Origin: Sarocladium kiliense
Taxonomy: Eukaryota; Ascomycota; Sordariomycetes; Hypocreales; Sarocladiaceae
DNA length: 64,000 bases
Direction: 5' to 3'
Assembly: GCA_030734395.1 (NCBI GenBank)
Contig: JAUZTG010000023.1
Location: 434,001-498,000 of the forward strand
The notes under the pieces are model-generated. The model was not told where the DNA came from and made no database searches. It saw only the letters and a list, made by a program, of their open reading frames with translations. The position numbers and the translations under genes are program-made. This document shows, piece after piece, positions 33,990 to 45,778 of this stretch (the stretch's first letter is position 1; the number at the start of each line of letters is the position of its first letter).

Positions 33990-36217
33990 TCAGAAGCAGG
34001 AGCTCGGGTTGACAAGCTCGTCCTCATTCTCGCCGGAACGTCCTTCATTATCCGGATCATCACTCTCCAAGGCCTCGATCCCCTTCACTCCCGCGCCGAA
34101 GTCCATGATCAGGATCTTCGGGTCCTGTCCTGTGGAAACAATCCTTCGGTAGTCACACTTGGCACTCAAGACCCAGCTTGCATGCCAGTGCGGGAAATCT
34201 AGAAGCTGTCGTCCAGTCTCCATATCCCACACCTTGATGTCCGTATCGTAGCTTGCACTAACGAGACGGCCACTGACACTGTCGACATGGAGACTGCGGA
34301 CGAGACCTTCGTGTGCGGCAATTTCGCGGATGAGTTCGCCGGTGTTAGCATCCCAGATGCGGATGGTTTGGTCGTTGCCTGCAGAGGCGATGAAGCGACC
34401 GTCTTCGGAGAATTGGGAGCATGCGAGGCCTTTCGTATGACCCGAAAATTCGCGGATGTTCTTCCCTGTGTCAATGTTCCAGAGCTTGACCCGATAGTCA
34501 CCTGAGCAGGAGACGATGGTGTTACCTCGCATCTGAACGGCATTGACGGGGCCGGTGTGGCCCTTCAATTGGCGGAGGAGAGCCCCTGTTGCGCGGTCCC
34601 AGACGCAGATGCTGATGTCTTTGCTGCAAGTGACGATATGCTTGTCGTCAAATGCGAGGTCGAGAACGGCGGCGGTATGGTGCTGGAGGCGACGAATGGG
34701 ACGGTAGCCCGATTTGATGTCATAAACAATGCAGGACGCGTCAGAAGAGCCGGTGACGAGAATCTCGTTGTCATACTGGAGGCAGAGGATGGATGCATCG
34801 TGGTGAGTCGGGAAGGAGACCAACTGAGGCATGGACTCGCTTATGATACGGTTGTCAGAGCCAGTCGCATTGTGTGCAACCAGTCCGTCGGCGTTGAACA
34901 GCATGTCTTGTTGGTGGAGAATCTCTTCGGGTCCGATGACGAGACGGCACTTGAGAGTATGCAAGTCCCAGACACGGACGGTTTTGTCACGCGAGCCCGT
35001 GATAAGCTTGTACCTGCTTTGGTGTCAGTATGATGTCTGCATTACATCTGTCCAGGGTGAAAGACTCACTCGTCGAATTGCACGCAGTAGATACTATCCT
35101 TGTGTCCATTCAAGTAGATTGGCTGGGCTTTGCCTGACTTCCAGCGCTGGTTGAGCTCGTTCTTAGCGCGATAAATCTCCCTCCAGTCACTCCATGGGAG
35201 ATTCTTCGGGATACCGAGACCTGTGTTGGACCTGACAGAGCCGCTGGTAGCGTATGTTGTCGTCATCTCGCGCAGACATGATTCGCGCCAGACGTGGTTA
35301 TTTCCGCATATCTTGTTCCAATTCCGCGATACTGCGCTGGCTCTGCTCAAAGCATGCGCATCAAGGCACGCGAGGACATGAATCGCGAGCTCCAGCGGGA
35401 GCTGAGAAATGAAGTCAACCCTGCTGATGTCTGGCTGGCTCCCACTTGCCTCAAGCTCCTCCACCTCGAGATCGGGCACGGAGACCGCGATCCCAATTCC
35501 ACTTTCCCGATCGTTTCCGTCATCACTCGACGAAGCGCTGAGCCACTTGTTCTGCAGGCTTCTAGCCAGATATTCGTTTTGCAGCGCAGCCGATGCCTTT
35601 GCCGCAGCACCCGTATTCTCGGGGATGATGGGGGGCCCCAGGCTTGTTCCAGGTCTCAATGTGTTGATGTCTCTTGGCCGGGAATCGAGAATGGGCAGTG
35701 GCTCATGAGTATAGTCTAGCCCGTAGAATGATCGCGAATGCTGCATGCTCTTGTTGCGTTGTCTAAGCTTTCCGGTCCAGAGTGAGTGCGATGTTGTAGG
35801 CCGCATCGTCGCTGATCGAGATCCCAGAGCTTCGTCTGCTGCGGCAGACGGTCGTCGGTGAACCATGCCCTTGATGGATTTGGAAGCACGTCGAACCATG
35901 GACTTGAGCCCGGAGACGGGATGACCATGATTCGATGCGCCGCCATTATATTCAGAACCATCGAGCTCATCCTCGATTATTACATCATTTGTGTAATTCG
36001 TCGCGTATTCTGAATCCATACCCAGCGCCAGAGAGGACTTTGGACGTGACCATGGGAATGAGGAGCTAAGACTTCGTAGCCTCTGGCGCTGTTCACGCGC
36101 GAAGCCAGCTTTCCCGGAGTCTTGGTGGTATGGCAGCGGTGTGCTCGAATCGTAGCCACCATCGAACATGCCATCCTGCGCATGCCAGTCATATGAAGGT
36201 GTCGTGGCCCGCACCAT
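33990..36217 (-). CDS. F-box/WD40-repeat protein, 723 aa, 2 exons
   Basis: Exons 35070-36217 and 33990-35013, with a 56-nt intron (GTGAGT...AAGCAG) inside the first WD blade (GHKDSIYCVQFDE, then YKLITGSRDKTVRVWDLHT). The N-terminal 260 residues are low in structure, with basic Ser/Arg patches. An F-box follows at about 270-315 (ISQLPLELAIHVLACLDAHA then LSRASAVSRNWNKI). Then come about seven WD40 repeats, for example LKGHTGPVNAVQMRGNTIV, CSGDYRVKLWNIDTGK and ASAGNDQTIRIWDANTGE. The combination is that of a substrate receptor of an SCF ubiquitin ligase, like yeast Cdc4/Met30 or fission-yeast Pof-type proteins. Which target it binds cannot be told. The 800-bp 5' flank is C/T-rich on the coding strand. 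Confidence 0.9.
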
Positions 36218-38240
36218 GTTGCTGCGTCAACGATATCGGAGGATGTTGGGAATTGACTTTGGCGTTGCTGCTGAGCTACGAAAACGGGGTCGAAGCCTAA
36301 GGTCGTTACGATGTTCTAGAAGTTGCGAAGGTTAGCATTTCAACGGCTGAGGATAAACCGGAATTCAAACGGCGCAAATAAGCCACTTTGCACGCTGGAA
36401 ACAGTATTCCAATGCAGCGAATAGGTGCTCACCTGCAAGTTTGCGAAACACGATGTTGCATGAAGCAATGACGCGGGTTCCAAGAAAACAACAAATGAAG
36501 GATCGTGTGTGTTGATGTCCAAGTTTGTCTAACAGTTGATCAAGCCAAAAGAACGCAATGAATGGGAAAGACAGCCATCCAAGAGCCGCAGTTCGTTGGC
36601 AGCTCGCGATATATAGGAGCGTCGATGGGCGGCGCTGTCAAAAGACAGGGTGTCGGGGTCGGTCGCGCGCGTTCTCGGCGAAACTGGGTGCCGTCGTGAT
36701 CGAGATAGGTAGGTAGGTGCAGCAACCGAAAGTGTGGCTGCCTGCAGGACAAAGGAACGACTTGATGCAAAAAATAGTGACAAGGTCTGTGTCGCAAGTC
36801 GGTGCTGGTCTGGGTACAAGGAGGGACGCAGCGCAAACGGGAGAGAACAAAGCAAGGCGATGAAGAGAAGGAAAGAATCTTGAAAGAAAAAGGACGCTGT
36901 TGGCGATGGCGTCGTTGTCTTCTGGGGGAGAGAAAGGAAAGGGACGTGGCATGGGGACCGATGGGTGTGATGGGGGTGGTGGACTCGTGGAGGGGGGGGC
37001 ATTACAGCACTAATGGAAGGGGGAATGGAACAAAAGAGTGGAGCGCAAACCCCCCAAATGTCTCTAGTAGCGCCTAAAGTGCCCTAAAGCTGGAGCCCCT
37101 TGGCCGCCCCTGCGCCTGGATGGCAGTGCCAACCCAGTGCCAACAATGAGATCTGCCAACGCCCGTGCTTCAGATAGAGACACTCGGGCTCAGTGGGGTT
37201 TAGTGCTGCCACCATCGCATTTTGCACTTTTCTAGCGTCTGGCCACCGCCCCTGGACAATTAGCATGTTCAACTACAGGAATTCGGTGATCTTCGCGCTG
37301 ACAACTTGAAGTATATCTTCGTGGGTTGCAGCTGGGATGAAACTCCTGCAGCAGATAACCTCAACAGAGTCACTGCAGTTGTTGTTCAATAACATGAAGC
37401 GGTCCTTGCCATGATGGACTCTGCTGTCCTTCATCAGCCGGCGCCTCCGTCGCACGTGGCCGAAGTCACAGGAATGCTGTGTCCAGAGTGTGATCACGTC
37501 ACGTACACGTAGCGAACTTTCGGCAGAGATCACGGGTTGGGCCCCTATCCGCGGCATTTGGGTTCACTGGAATGTTGAGAAAACGTGTAAAGTAGTTTCC
37601 AGGCCCGTGGGAAACATTCCAGGCGTGGCTATTGGGCAGCGGAAGCTTGCTAGCGACGGAACGGGGAGGCCGATCGACTAGGCATTGCCACGGCATCCGA
37701 TCTTTTTCGCTGATCATGGAGCGATTGGGTTTGACACGACTCGAGTTGTTTCCTGATGCGTGATCCGAGCAAAGACCATCCCTCGCAGAAGGACGACAAT
37801 TTCTCTCAACTGAGTCGAGTCGACTTGAGCACAGATATCATGATTGCGAATGCCGTGATGTCATTTTTTCGCATGATGAGAGGTATAGGGTAGGGATTCA
37901 GCCACAGCAGTCTTGTGATTGATCATGTGGCTGGCTGTGGCGAAGCAATCCTCAGCCTCATTTGTGATTTGTGTTGATTCTCCCAATTTAAACAGTATCC
38001 AGTTGGAGCCACCAATACCTTATTGATGTATCAGTTGCGATCACACAAGTCAAACATGGGGTTAGGTGCTCATGAATATGATGAGGAGCCACAGTCTCAG
38101 CCATTCCAGACATGAAATCTCAGCCAGCCTCAGTAACCCCATAGTAGGTTCTTGACAAACAGTGTCGATGCCCACTCACTGACCAACGACGGCTGAACGA
38201 AACAACTATCAACAAACGACGTAGCTCATGAGCACCAAGC
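36218..38240. other. 2-kb intergenic region, promoter of the F-box/WD40 gene
   Basis: 36230-37060 is the long C/T-rich leader and promoter region of the minus-strand F-box/WD40 gene. Frames there are low-complexity. 37.1-38.2 kb shows no gene, RNA or repeat. Confidence 0.45.
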
Positions 38241-38945
38241 ATGGACGAAGCTCTTGATTTGACGTTATCGACACGTGCCATCCGTCTGATGAGAAAGCTC
38301 ACTGTCGCCAGGCTCCGTCGCGTTCTCCCATTCAGGAAATCGCGACGACCCACGCCAGCGACCGACGTTACCCCAAAACGACCAAGCTTGCCCAAGGAAA
38401 ACATCGTGACGACTAATATGCAGAGCTCTTTTTGCCTGGAGGAACCGTGAGCTGCAGACTTGTCTTGCTTGGACTGACTAGTTATGAAGGAAATTACCCG
38501 ATTTGAGCATCCGACGGTATTTAGCCTTTGGCACAGGTCTGTTTCTCAAACATACATCTTTCGTGGCCTGTGATTGATGAAAAAAATCGTCTGGCTCTCA
38601 AGAGTTCATAGCGATTAATATCCGTCCAGGACAAGCCAGATGGAAGAACGTGCCTACTACACGCGCCTCGATGGAACAGTCCCAATAGATAAAGGCGAGG
38701 CGGGGATAAGCGGCATCTCCTCCAACTACTCCGACGAAGGCCCAACCGGACTACTGTGCTCCATCCCTCTAGAGAGGACGACACCGGACAGCCACTCTGC
38801 GGCCGTCCCCATCATCGCGGTGGGGCGAGGTGACGTCCAAAAGCGCCATCATCCGCCTACAACCACCTTCAAGCGCCGCACATCGGGACTCCAACTGGAC
38901 ACTATGTTACATCTGTATGTCCCTGTCATCGACTCCGATGCCTGA
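38241..38945 (+). CDS. Hypothetical basic protein, tentative 2-exon model (173 aa)
   Basis: Tentative. An ATG frame at 38241 encodes a basic N-terminus (RAIRLMRKLTVARLRRVLPF then RKSRRPTPATDV). It can be joined from a GTGAGC donor at 38447 to an acceptor (CCGTCCAG) at 38629, giving an in-frame continuation PTSQMEERAYYTRLDGTVP that ends at 38945. The implied intron is 183 nt, about three times longer than its neighbours. No domain is recognised and the frame could be chance. It is kept because both halves look less biased than the surrounding frames. Confidence 0.25.
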
Positions 38946-39334
38946 ATGGTGGGGTACGTGCAGCCTGCAATGCTCGTCGGGACTCCCCACCGAGTCCAGT
39001 AGCACAGGGCGCGAGAAAATCCACGAAAGGCGTTGCAGCGATGATGCTGTAATGCCCCTCATTGCCCCTCCTTCACACGCCTTCTTCGTCGCTCTAGGTT
39101 GTCGCGCCGACTGTGGGGTGTCACTTACTCCGCGACGACACACCCATTTCTCAGTCTGGGAGCGAGGAGAGAATGGGGCAGCAGAAATTGGGAGACTCTT
39201 AAGAACGAACCACTTCCTTCCTCTAGCTCAGTCTCCTTTCTCCTCCCTCCCTCCTCCTTCTTCCCCTCTCTCCCCCCTGTGAAAACTTATCCTCCCCATC
39301 AATCCTCCCAAGCAAACCACTACACACATCCACA

Positions 39335-40482
39335 ATGGTCAACTACCCCGAAAAGTTCGAGGGCTACCAGTCCCCCAGCCTCAAGAACTGGACCGACTTC
39401 GAGAAGAACGCCTTCACTCCTCGCCCTTTCAACGAGGAGGATGTCGATGTCGAGATTGAATGCTGCGGTGTCTGCGCCAGCGACATGCACAAGATCAACG
39501 GCGATTGGGGTGACTGCCCTTACCCCCTCGCTGTCGGCCACGAGGTCGTCGGCAAGGTCGTCCGTGTTGGTTCCAAGGTTACCCTCGCCAAGGTTGGCCA
39601 GCGCGTCGGTGTTGGTGCTCAGATCTACAGCTGCTTGAAGTGCAAGCAGTGCCAGAACGACAACGAGACCTACTGCGCTCACCAGATTGATACCTGGGGT
39701 CAGGAGTACATGGACACTGGCCACATCACTCAAGGCGGTTACTGCTCTCACATTCGTGTCCACGAGTTCTGGTGAGTAAACTCTCTCTTCCCCGGAGGTT
39801 TTATTGGGAGCGTTATCTAATCATTTCTTATCGCAGGGTCTACCCCATTCCCGAGAAGCTGAAGAGCGCACAGGCTGCACCAATGCTGTGCGCTGGTATT
39901 ACCGTCTATAGCCCCCTGAAGCGTTTCGGCGCCGGGCCGGGCAAGAAGGTCGGCATTGTGGGTATTGGTGGTCTTGGCCACTACGGCATCATCTTCGCCA
40001 AGGCCATGGGCGCAGAGGTCTGGGCTATCTCCCGCTCTCGCTCAAAGGAGGAGGATGCTCGCAAGATGGGCGCCGATGGCTTCATTGCCACTTCCGAGAA
40101 GGACTGGAATGTCCCTCACAAGATGACTTTCGACCTCATCGTCAACACCGCCAACACCACCGACGGCTTCGACCTTAACCAGTACCTCAGCCTGCTTGAC
40201 GTCCATGGCCGATGGAACTCCGTTGGTATGCCCGGTGGTGAGGGATTCAACGTCAAGAACCAGGACTTCACAGAGAACGGTTGCTTCATCGGCAGCACAC
40301 ACTTGGGTAGCCGCAAGGAGATGCTCGAGATGCTCGAGCTCGCCGCCGACAAGGGTCTCCAGTCATGGGTTGAGGAGCTCCCGATCGGTCAACCCGGTCT
40401 GAAGGAGGCGATGGATAAGCTGAAGAACAGCAAGGCCCGCTACAGGTCTTGCATGGTTGGCTACGACAAGGAGTTCGCTTAG
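39335..40482 (+). CDS. Zinc-dependent NADP-type alcohol dehydrogenase (Adh6/CAD-like), 360 aa, 2 exons
   Basis: Exons 39335-39771 and 39837-40482, with a 65-nt intron (GTGAGT...TATCGCAG) that splits the Trp of HEFWVYPIPEK. This is a medium-chain dehydrogenase of the cinnamyl-alcohol/Adh6 branch. Catalytic zinc ligands are in ECCGVCASDMHKI and PLAVGHEVVGKVVRVGSKV. The structural-zinc lobe is CLKCKQCQNDNETYC. The Rossmann fold shows VGIVGIGGLGHYGIIFAKAM, followed by AISRSRSKEEDARKMGADG; Ser/Arg after the second strand favours NADP(H). Known relatives reduce aromatic and aliphatic aldehydes. Expression is probably strong: the leader has a pyrimidine-rich tract and codon use is C-ending. Length is as expected for the family. 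Confidence 0.93.
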
Positions 40483-40857
40483 ATCCGATCGTCTCGATGT
40501 AGCAGAAGGTGTGGGGATGGTGGATAAACATAAAAAGCAGGCGGGAAACGACGGGAAAGATCTATTTATGGTTTTCGCCAAACTAAATACCAAATGAATC
40601 TAAATGAACCAAGCTCTCGGGACACCGATGTGACGTGACGGTGGGGGAGTTGGATCATCCGGGCACCCTGATGTCCGGATTACTGACCCATCTGAGTTCA
40701 CGCCCAGTTCAGCTAAGGCCAGCTGACCAGGCCAAAGATGTGGATGATGCATTATATAAGTCAAAGTGGACATGGAGGGAGGAATTGATTCTGTGTGACT
40801 CGATAATAATGCTACCATAAGACTAACAAAGACACTTAGGGTTATTTACCAAATAGT

Positions 40858-42620
40858 TTAGATACCAGAGTCTTCCTGTAAGATAGAGTGCTCTTCTTGG
40901 AAGGCCGACCATGTAGAGCATGTCTCATTCATCCGATCCTCGTCTGAGATCCCAGCAATCTCGCTGTACCTCTCGATAAACTGCAGGGCGAAGCCTTCGG
41001 ATGTGTGCCATCCAATATGACAGTGCATAAGCCAGACACCAGGGTTATCGGTCTCCCATGCCATGACCAAGTAACCTGATGCTGGCAGAAGAGCCGTGTC
41101 GCGGCGTGGCGGGTTGTCCGTGTTGAGGGTGACGGAGGAAGAGTATGTACCACTGCCTTGGGCAAGTACGAAGAAGTCATGCCCGTGCAGATGAATTGGG
41201 TGAGGAACGGCGAGGGTGGTCTGGACGACGAGGTAGACCCATTGGTTGGCCTCGCTGAGCTGAAGGACCGCATTCTCCGTTTCCCACTCTGTAGCTCCGC
41301 TGAGAACTTGACCAAGGGTCGGTTCGGCCCAATCTACCAGAAGACTCGTGCTGTTGAGGTACCACTTGAAAAGACCCTCGGAATTGCGACCGACAGTTGC
41401 AACCGCAAGGTTGCTCCAGTCAGCAGTCTCGACAGTCTTGGAGACGTATGGAACAAGGTTGGATGTCTCGTCGTCACAACTGTCAGAGAACTCGTAGCCA
41501 GTAGTCTCAGGCGTGGAAGGAGAATCTCCATAGTACACGACGGCCTTGATATTGTCGACGTTGTCATTGTCGGAACAAGCCGATTGAGGGATTGCACGCA
41601 TCCAGAAGTTGTCAGCTACATCAGCTTGATCAGCTGTAACAATGATATCGTAACGCTGACCTATATGAGCAAAAGTCAGTCTACGAAATGCGAAATACTA
41701 GGATGAGGGTACGTACCCATACTCAGGTCAAGCAAGGTAGTTGTGTAGGGCTCGATGGGGATCAAGTCAGACGCGATGACCGTCATGGTATGGTTGTCGA
41801 GAGAGAACTTCCAATGTGTGTCCACGGCAGCGTTGACAAGTCTCATGCGGTAGGAAGTGCCAGAGGTGAACGAGATGTTGAGGCGGCTGCCAGTCTGAGA
41901 AGAGTCACCATCGTCGCCAAAGACATTCGTTCCATTGATGAGGCCAGTATCGAGTGTCGGAGGACCGCTTCTTTGCGCGGAGGCGTATAGTTCATCCACT
42001 GTCTGATGATCCCAATCATTCAGGAAGATCACACCGAGATCTTCATCATAGTTAGCCGAGGCTGGGCCATTGATGATAATGCCACCAAAGACACCTTGAT
42101 AGGCTTGAAGAGCAAAGTGAGAGTGGTACCAGCTCGAGCCATATTGGGTCGCTTTCCAGGTGTAAGTGATGGACTCTCCGACTGCAACGGGGCATTGGGT
42201 GACAGCAGCCACACCGTCGTGTTCATTGGTGTAGTTCTGTCGGATGCCGTGGAAGTGAAGACTCGTTCCGTTCAGAGAAGTAGACATGGAGTTGGTGACA
42301 TAGACTGTGACGGTATCACCCCAGTCTGCGAAGATAGTTGGGCCAGGGATGGACCCGTTCACGGCCATGGCGCTTCGACTGACACCATCAGGGGCCATCG
42401 TCACATCTGTGAGATCGAACCAATACTCTCTGGTCACACCTGTATCCACAGGCTCAGTCCAGTAGTCTGTGGAAATAGAATAGTCACACCATTCATTGCG
42501 TGTTGAAGCAGTGTTGCCATCACAAGCGGCACGTCGGCCGAGGGCTGCGTTTGGTGCAGCACTGGCGAAGCAAGGCGCACACGCCGTGATAACAGCGACG
42601 ATGAAGAGCAACGAGTGCAT
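40858..42620 (-). CDS. Secreted laccase (multicopper oxidase), 568 aa, 2 exons
   Basis: Exons 41717-42620 and 40858-41660, with a 56-nt intron (GTACGT...ATATAG) in phase with MGQRYDIIVTA. A signal peptide (MHSLLFIVAVITACAPCFAS) is followed by a short propeptide with RR. All four copper motifs are present: LHFHGIRQ, WYHSHFALQ, HPIHLHGHDFFV and HCHIGWHTSEGFALQF. The residue ten positions after the T1 cysteine is Phe, where many ascomycete laccases have Leu; Phe is associated with higher redox potential. The protein ends in DSGI, the C-terminal plug seen in ascomycete laccases (DSGL/V/I). The reaction is one-electron oxidation of phenols coupled to reduction of oxygen to water. The role could be lignin or phenol transformation or pigment formation; neighbours do not decide. 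Confidence 0.95.
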
Positions 42621-43814
42621 AGTGTTTTGAATGAGTTATTGATAGATAAAAAAGTGTTCAAGGAATGAAGAGACAAGCTCAAGGCACCTTACAAACACCT
42701 TTAGCTGAGAAGATGATGAGTGAACGATTCAGGTTCGAGCTGCTTGATCGCGACGCAGGCGGCTGATGATGGCAGAAAAAAGCTCCGTATCTCTCAGAGA
42801 CCTTCAATCTTTTATATCGTTCTCCTACCTAGACCCTGTATCATGTGGGCGCAATTCGAAGCTGCGATGTCCTTTGATCCCCCTGCTTAAGCTTGCCTAT
42901 AACAGAGGTGCTCGAAGTTATTGAACGCGATTGTGTTCCCCTGACGCGCAGCTTCGCTGTGCATCTCGTACCCACCGTCAAAGCAGCATTCCGCATAAGC
43001 GGCGAGTATTGAGGAGATGATGTGGCACCCTTTGCTGTTGCACTCCATAGCCGCGGCGTTGATAATGGCGCAGCGGTGACAACTACTAGTAGTTACCATT
43101 TTTGGAAATGCGAAAGGAATATGCTTGCTCGGGGAGACGGAAATAACGGGACTGAAACGATAGATCAGGCGCTTTACTTGATCCGTGAATATCACCGTAC
43201 AGAATGTCCATGCGCATCAACGGTAAATGTCAGATAGCGTGGGGTCCATCGGTCTATCTGCCGACACCGAGATGGAGAGCCACTTCAGCTGCGCCGACAT
43301 GCGCCACTCCCGCTCACCCCTGCAGTCATGAATAGTAAGGTGACTTGCGTATGTCCCTGTCAGGTCAACACACTTTACCATATTCGGTCGTCTATTCATC
43401 CACCGTAACAATAGGAGTTGGCGGTTATAGACTGTTTGATCCCTGGGGGCTGTGGAACAACACGTAGAGGCTGACGTGGACCCTAGCCTTGCTTCACGAA
43501 TAATGGCTCCAGAATCTCATTGCGCATGACCGAGCCACACCGCGGGACCGTCCGTCGAGTCATGAGCATGTGTCGCGAAAGCACAGACACAGACCTCGCA
43601 TCAAGTCCCTTCTCTGTTGAGACCGAGGGACATTTGCCAAAATGAAGCTCACGCTACGACAGGTCCTCCTGCTACCGCTGATTTGTACATAAGTCGATTG
43701 ACGCCACAAGGAGGACCGCGTGTATCTGCCAACATCCTTCTGGTGAATACTTTGAAAAGTATTGGAAAGCTCCATCGCTACGTATAGTCTATTAACTTTC
43801 GCTTGTCTTTCAGA
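42621..43814. other. Divergent promoter region of laccase and small secreted protein
   Basis: 1.2 kb between divergently transcribed genes. It contains both promoters. No additional gene is supported. Confidence 0.5.
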
Positions 43815-44506
43815 ATGCTTGCACGGAAGGTGCTTCTCTGTTCCTTTGCTGCAGTAGCAGCCGCTGGTCGCTTCCACAAGCGCCAGGATGCCGAAGGCTC
43901 AGTTCCTTTCAACCTGTTCGCCTACAATGAGGAAGTCGGTGGTCTGCCCATCGTTTCAAACGGAAGTACGTCTTGAGCTCCTTCCCCTGATACAGGGCGT
44001 CTGAAGATCACTAATATATCTGGGGTAGCTGATGTTTTTATTGGGGACACTCGAGAGCTGAACGATACTGAAGCTGCGGTTGTGATATGTAGGTGATGCT
44101 TCGACAACAATAATTCCTGTGCAGATCACGTCTAACATCTTCTCACGAAGTTACCGAGGGCGACGACGGCATTTGGTATGCATCGCCTAACACTACCCTT
44201 TCGGTTGACGGCGAGCCAACATGGGGCAACCTCAGCCTTTCGATTCCTATGCCTTCATCGCCACCCGCTGCTGTTCAGCTCGAAAGCACATCCAATGCCA
44301 CTACCGGTCGAACACACACTGGCTTCGGTTTCTACGGCACTGTTGCCTTTCACACGAAAGAGGACGGTTCCTTTGAATCACTCTGGTTCGCCAGTCCTGT
44401 TGCTGATGGATTATGGGCTCTGCAGTGGAATGAGACCGAAGGCTCGGAAGCTATGCTGCCTGTAACACTTAAGTCTACTCCTCCCTCTAGCAGTGTATCT
44501 AGTTGA
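43815..44506 (+). CDS. Small secreted protein with Kex2-type site, 188 aa, 3 exons
   Basis: Exons 43815-43965, 44029-44088 and 44151-44506, with introns of 63 and 62 nt (GTACGT and GTAGGT donors, TAG and AAG acceptors); the joined frame is intact. The N-terminus is a signal peptide (MLARKVLLCSFAAVAAAG) followed by RFHKRQDAEG, a lysine-arginine site for Kex2-like processing. The mature part starts SVPFNLFAYNEEVGGLPIV and is rich in beta-strand-type residues and N-glycosylation sequons (NDT, NTT, NLS, NAT, NET), with a Ser/Pro tail. There are no cysteines after the signal region. No known domain; its size and processing site fit a cell-wall or secreted surface protein. Function is not assignable. 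Confidence 0.7.
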
Positions 44507-45378
44507 GCCTTGGGCAACCCCCCCTGCTTTTGGTGGAGTAGTCTGGAGGACTTGTGTTCGACCCGAGGAGGCAAGCGAAGGCACCTGGAAAGTCGGTTCA
44601 AGCTTACCGGAAGCCTAGCATATCAATTTACCGGCGTCATCATTGAGTTATCATCTGTAAGAAGAGAAAAGCGATCTTGGATGCAAGCTAAGAGGTTCTT
44701 CAATCGACCTTTGCATCGTTAGAGGCACTTTTGACCATCGGTATACAATCGATTCCGCATACTTGAGGCTTTGAGCCGCGAGCCGTACTGCCAGTTCTGA
44801 GAGTATTGCATGAAAGTCTCAGACAAGGTACCACAAAACCATGAACTAACTGTAGCTCATTCCATATAGTGAGAGGCACAGGAACCGTCGGGAAATGGTG
44901 AAGAAGTAGTGTAATTGATGGCAGCATCGAGGGTGCTCTACTTTCTGCGTATTATTTTTAATTACTTTCGTTGGCTACGATGATCGAGTCAGGTGTTGTG
45001 ATGGGAAGTCGATCTTTGGCACAAGCGAATATACCCCATCTGGAGACCCGGCAAGTTAATGCCCGCTGGACCTGAAGGGTGACAGACGGCCCTGTAGAAA
45101 AGGGCTACTTCATCGACGGATACCACAATTGAATAACTACATAAATAAGATTGGCTCGGTCAGCCCAATTAGGAAGCTGTCTGGTCGAGCGAACGGATGA
45201 TCCATTTGCTGCACATTGGAGGCCTTCGGAGGCCGTCGGAGGCCTACGACAGTCTGCACCAAGCATGCCATAGGCCACCTGAAGAGCACCACTGGCTGCA
45301 GGAATGCATGGAAGACTGTCTGCAGGAATGCATGGAAGACTGTCTGAAGTGCGAAAAGAGCTTTTTCAGAGTTCGGCG
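44507..45378. other. Spacer with a 24-bp tandem duplication
   Basis: No gene is supported. At 45297-45344 a 24-base unit beginning TGCAGGAATGCATGGAAGAC is duplicated exactly in tandem. Just before it (45217-45247) are repeated GGAGGCC blocks. This is the upstream edge of the RNA-element cluster. Confidence 0.5.
45297..45344. repeat. 24-bp exact tandem duplication
   Basis: Two adjacent copies of a 24-base unit containing ATGCAT. It lies 35 bp before the first B-box of the RNA-element cluster; a link to the elements is not shown. Confidence 0.8.
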
Positions 45379-45442
45379 GAATTCGAACAGAGGGCTTTGT
45401 CGTCGGTGAAGGTGTAGCTGGTCGACTGTGGTTGGACGCAGC

Positions 45443-45518
45443 AAAAAGCGAAGAACCACGCCGGTAAAGACGTGAGTTGGTAAACTTTTCTGACGTTTGA
45501 GAAGTCGCTACTTCGCTG
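45443..45518 (-). ncRNA. Putative Pol III structured ncRNA, element 1
   Basis: Read on the minus strand: TATAAA at 45541-45546, 28 nt upstream of the 5' arm CAGCGAAG (45511-45518), then TAGC and a TCTCAAACG A-box-like stretch. Next is an internal hairpin (CACGTC pairing with GGCGTG), then the 3' arm CTTCGCT (45447-45453) running into a T-run that ends at 45443. A B-box-like GTTCGAA lies 54 nt further on (45382-45388). The arms pair over 7 bp and would close a 76-nt RNA with a U tail. Its features match seven other elements in arrangement but not in interior sequence. No protein frame is supported here. Confidence 0.55.
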
Positions 45519-45778
45519 ATTTTGTGATGAGTTTATTTTCTTTATATGTCTTTGCATGACCACCGTGTGACTTGTTGCAAATGTAGCTCAGGTCCCCTTG
45601 TAGCACTTTGTGAACATTCGATTCGCTGGGAAGGTATATTGAGACCACGATAGTACCTTCGCTTTCGTGAGTTCACCAAAAAGAGGGAAATATACCAAAA
45701 GAAACTGTGAGACGGGCATGCATCGAACATACACATCAGGGAGGCTTTCCACATGCCCATGTGGTCAGCGTCAGTACC

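Noticed and set aside
36529..37002. 157-codon minus-strand frame upstream of the F-box/WD40 gene
   Set aside because: Phe/Leu/Ser-rich translation of a C/T-rich leader; no start context or domain.
39320..39763. 147-codon frame antisense to the alcohol dehydrogenase
   Set aside because: Shadow of highly biased codons in a strongly supported gene.
45443..45518. Elements as ordinary tRNA genes with introns
   Set aside because: A-box and GTTCGA box are present, but stems around the T-loop do not pair, no anticodon arm forms, and a T-run lies between the boxes.
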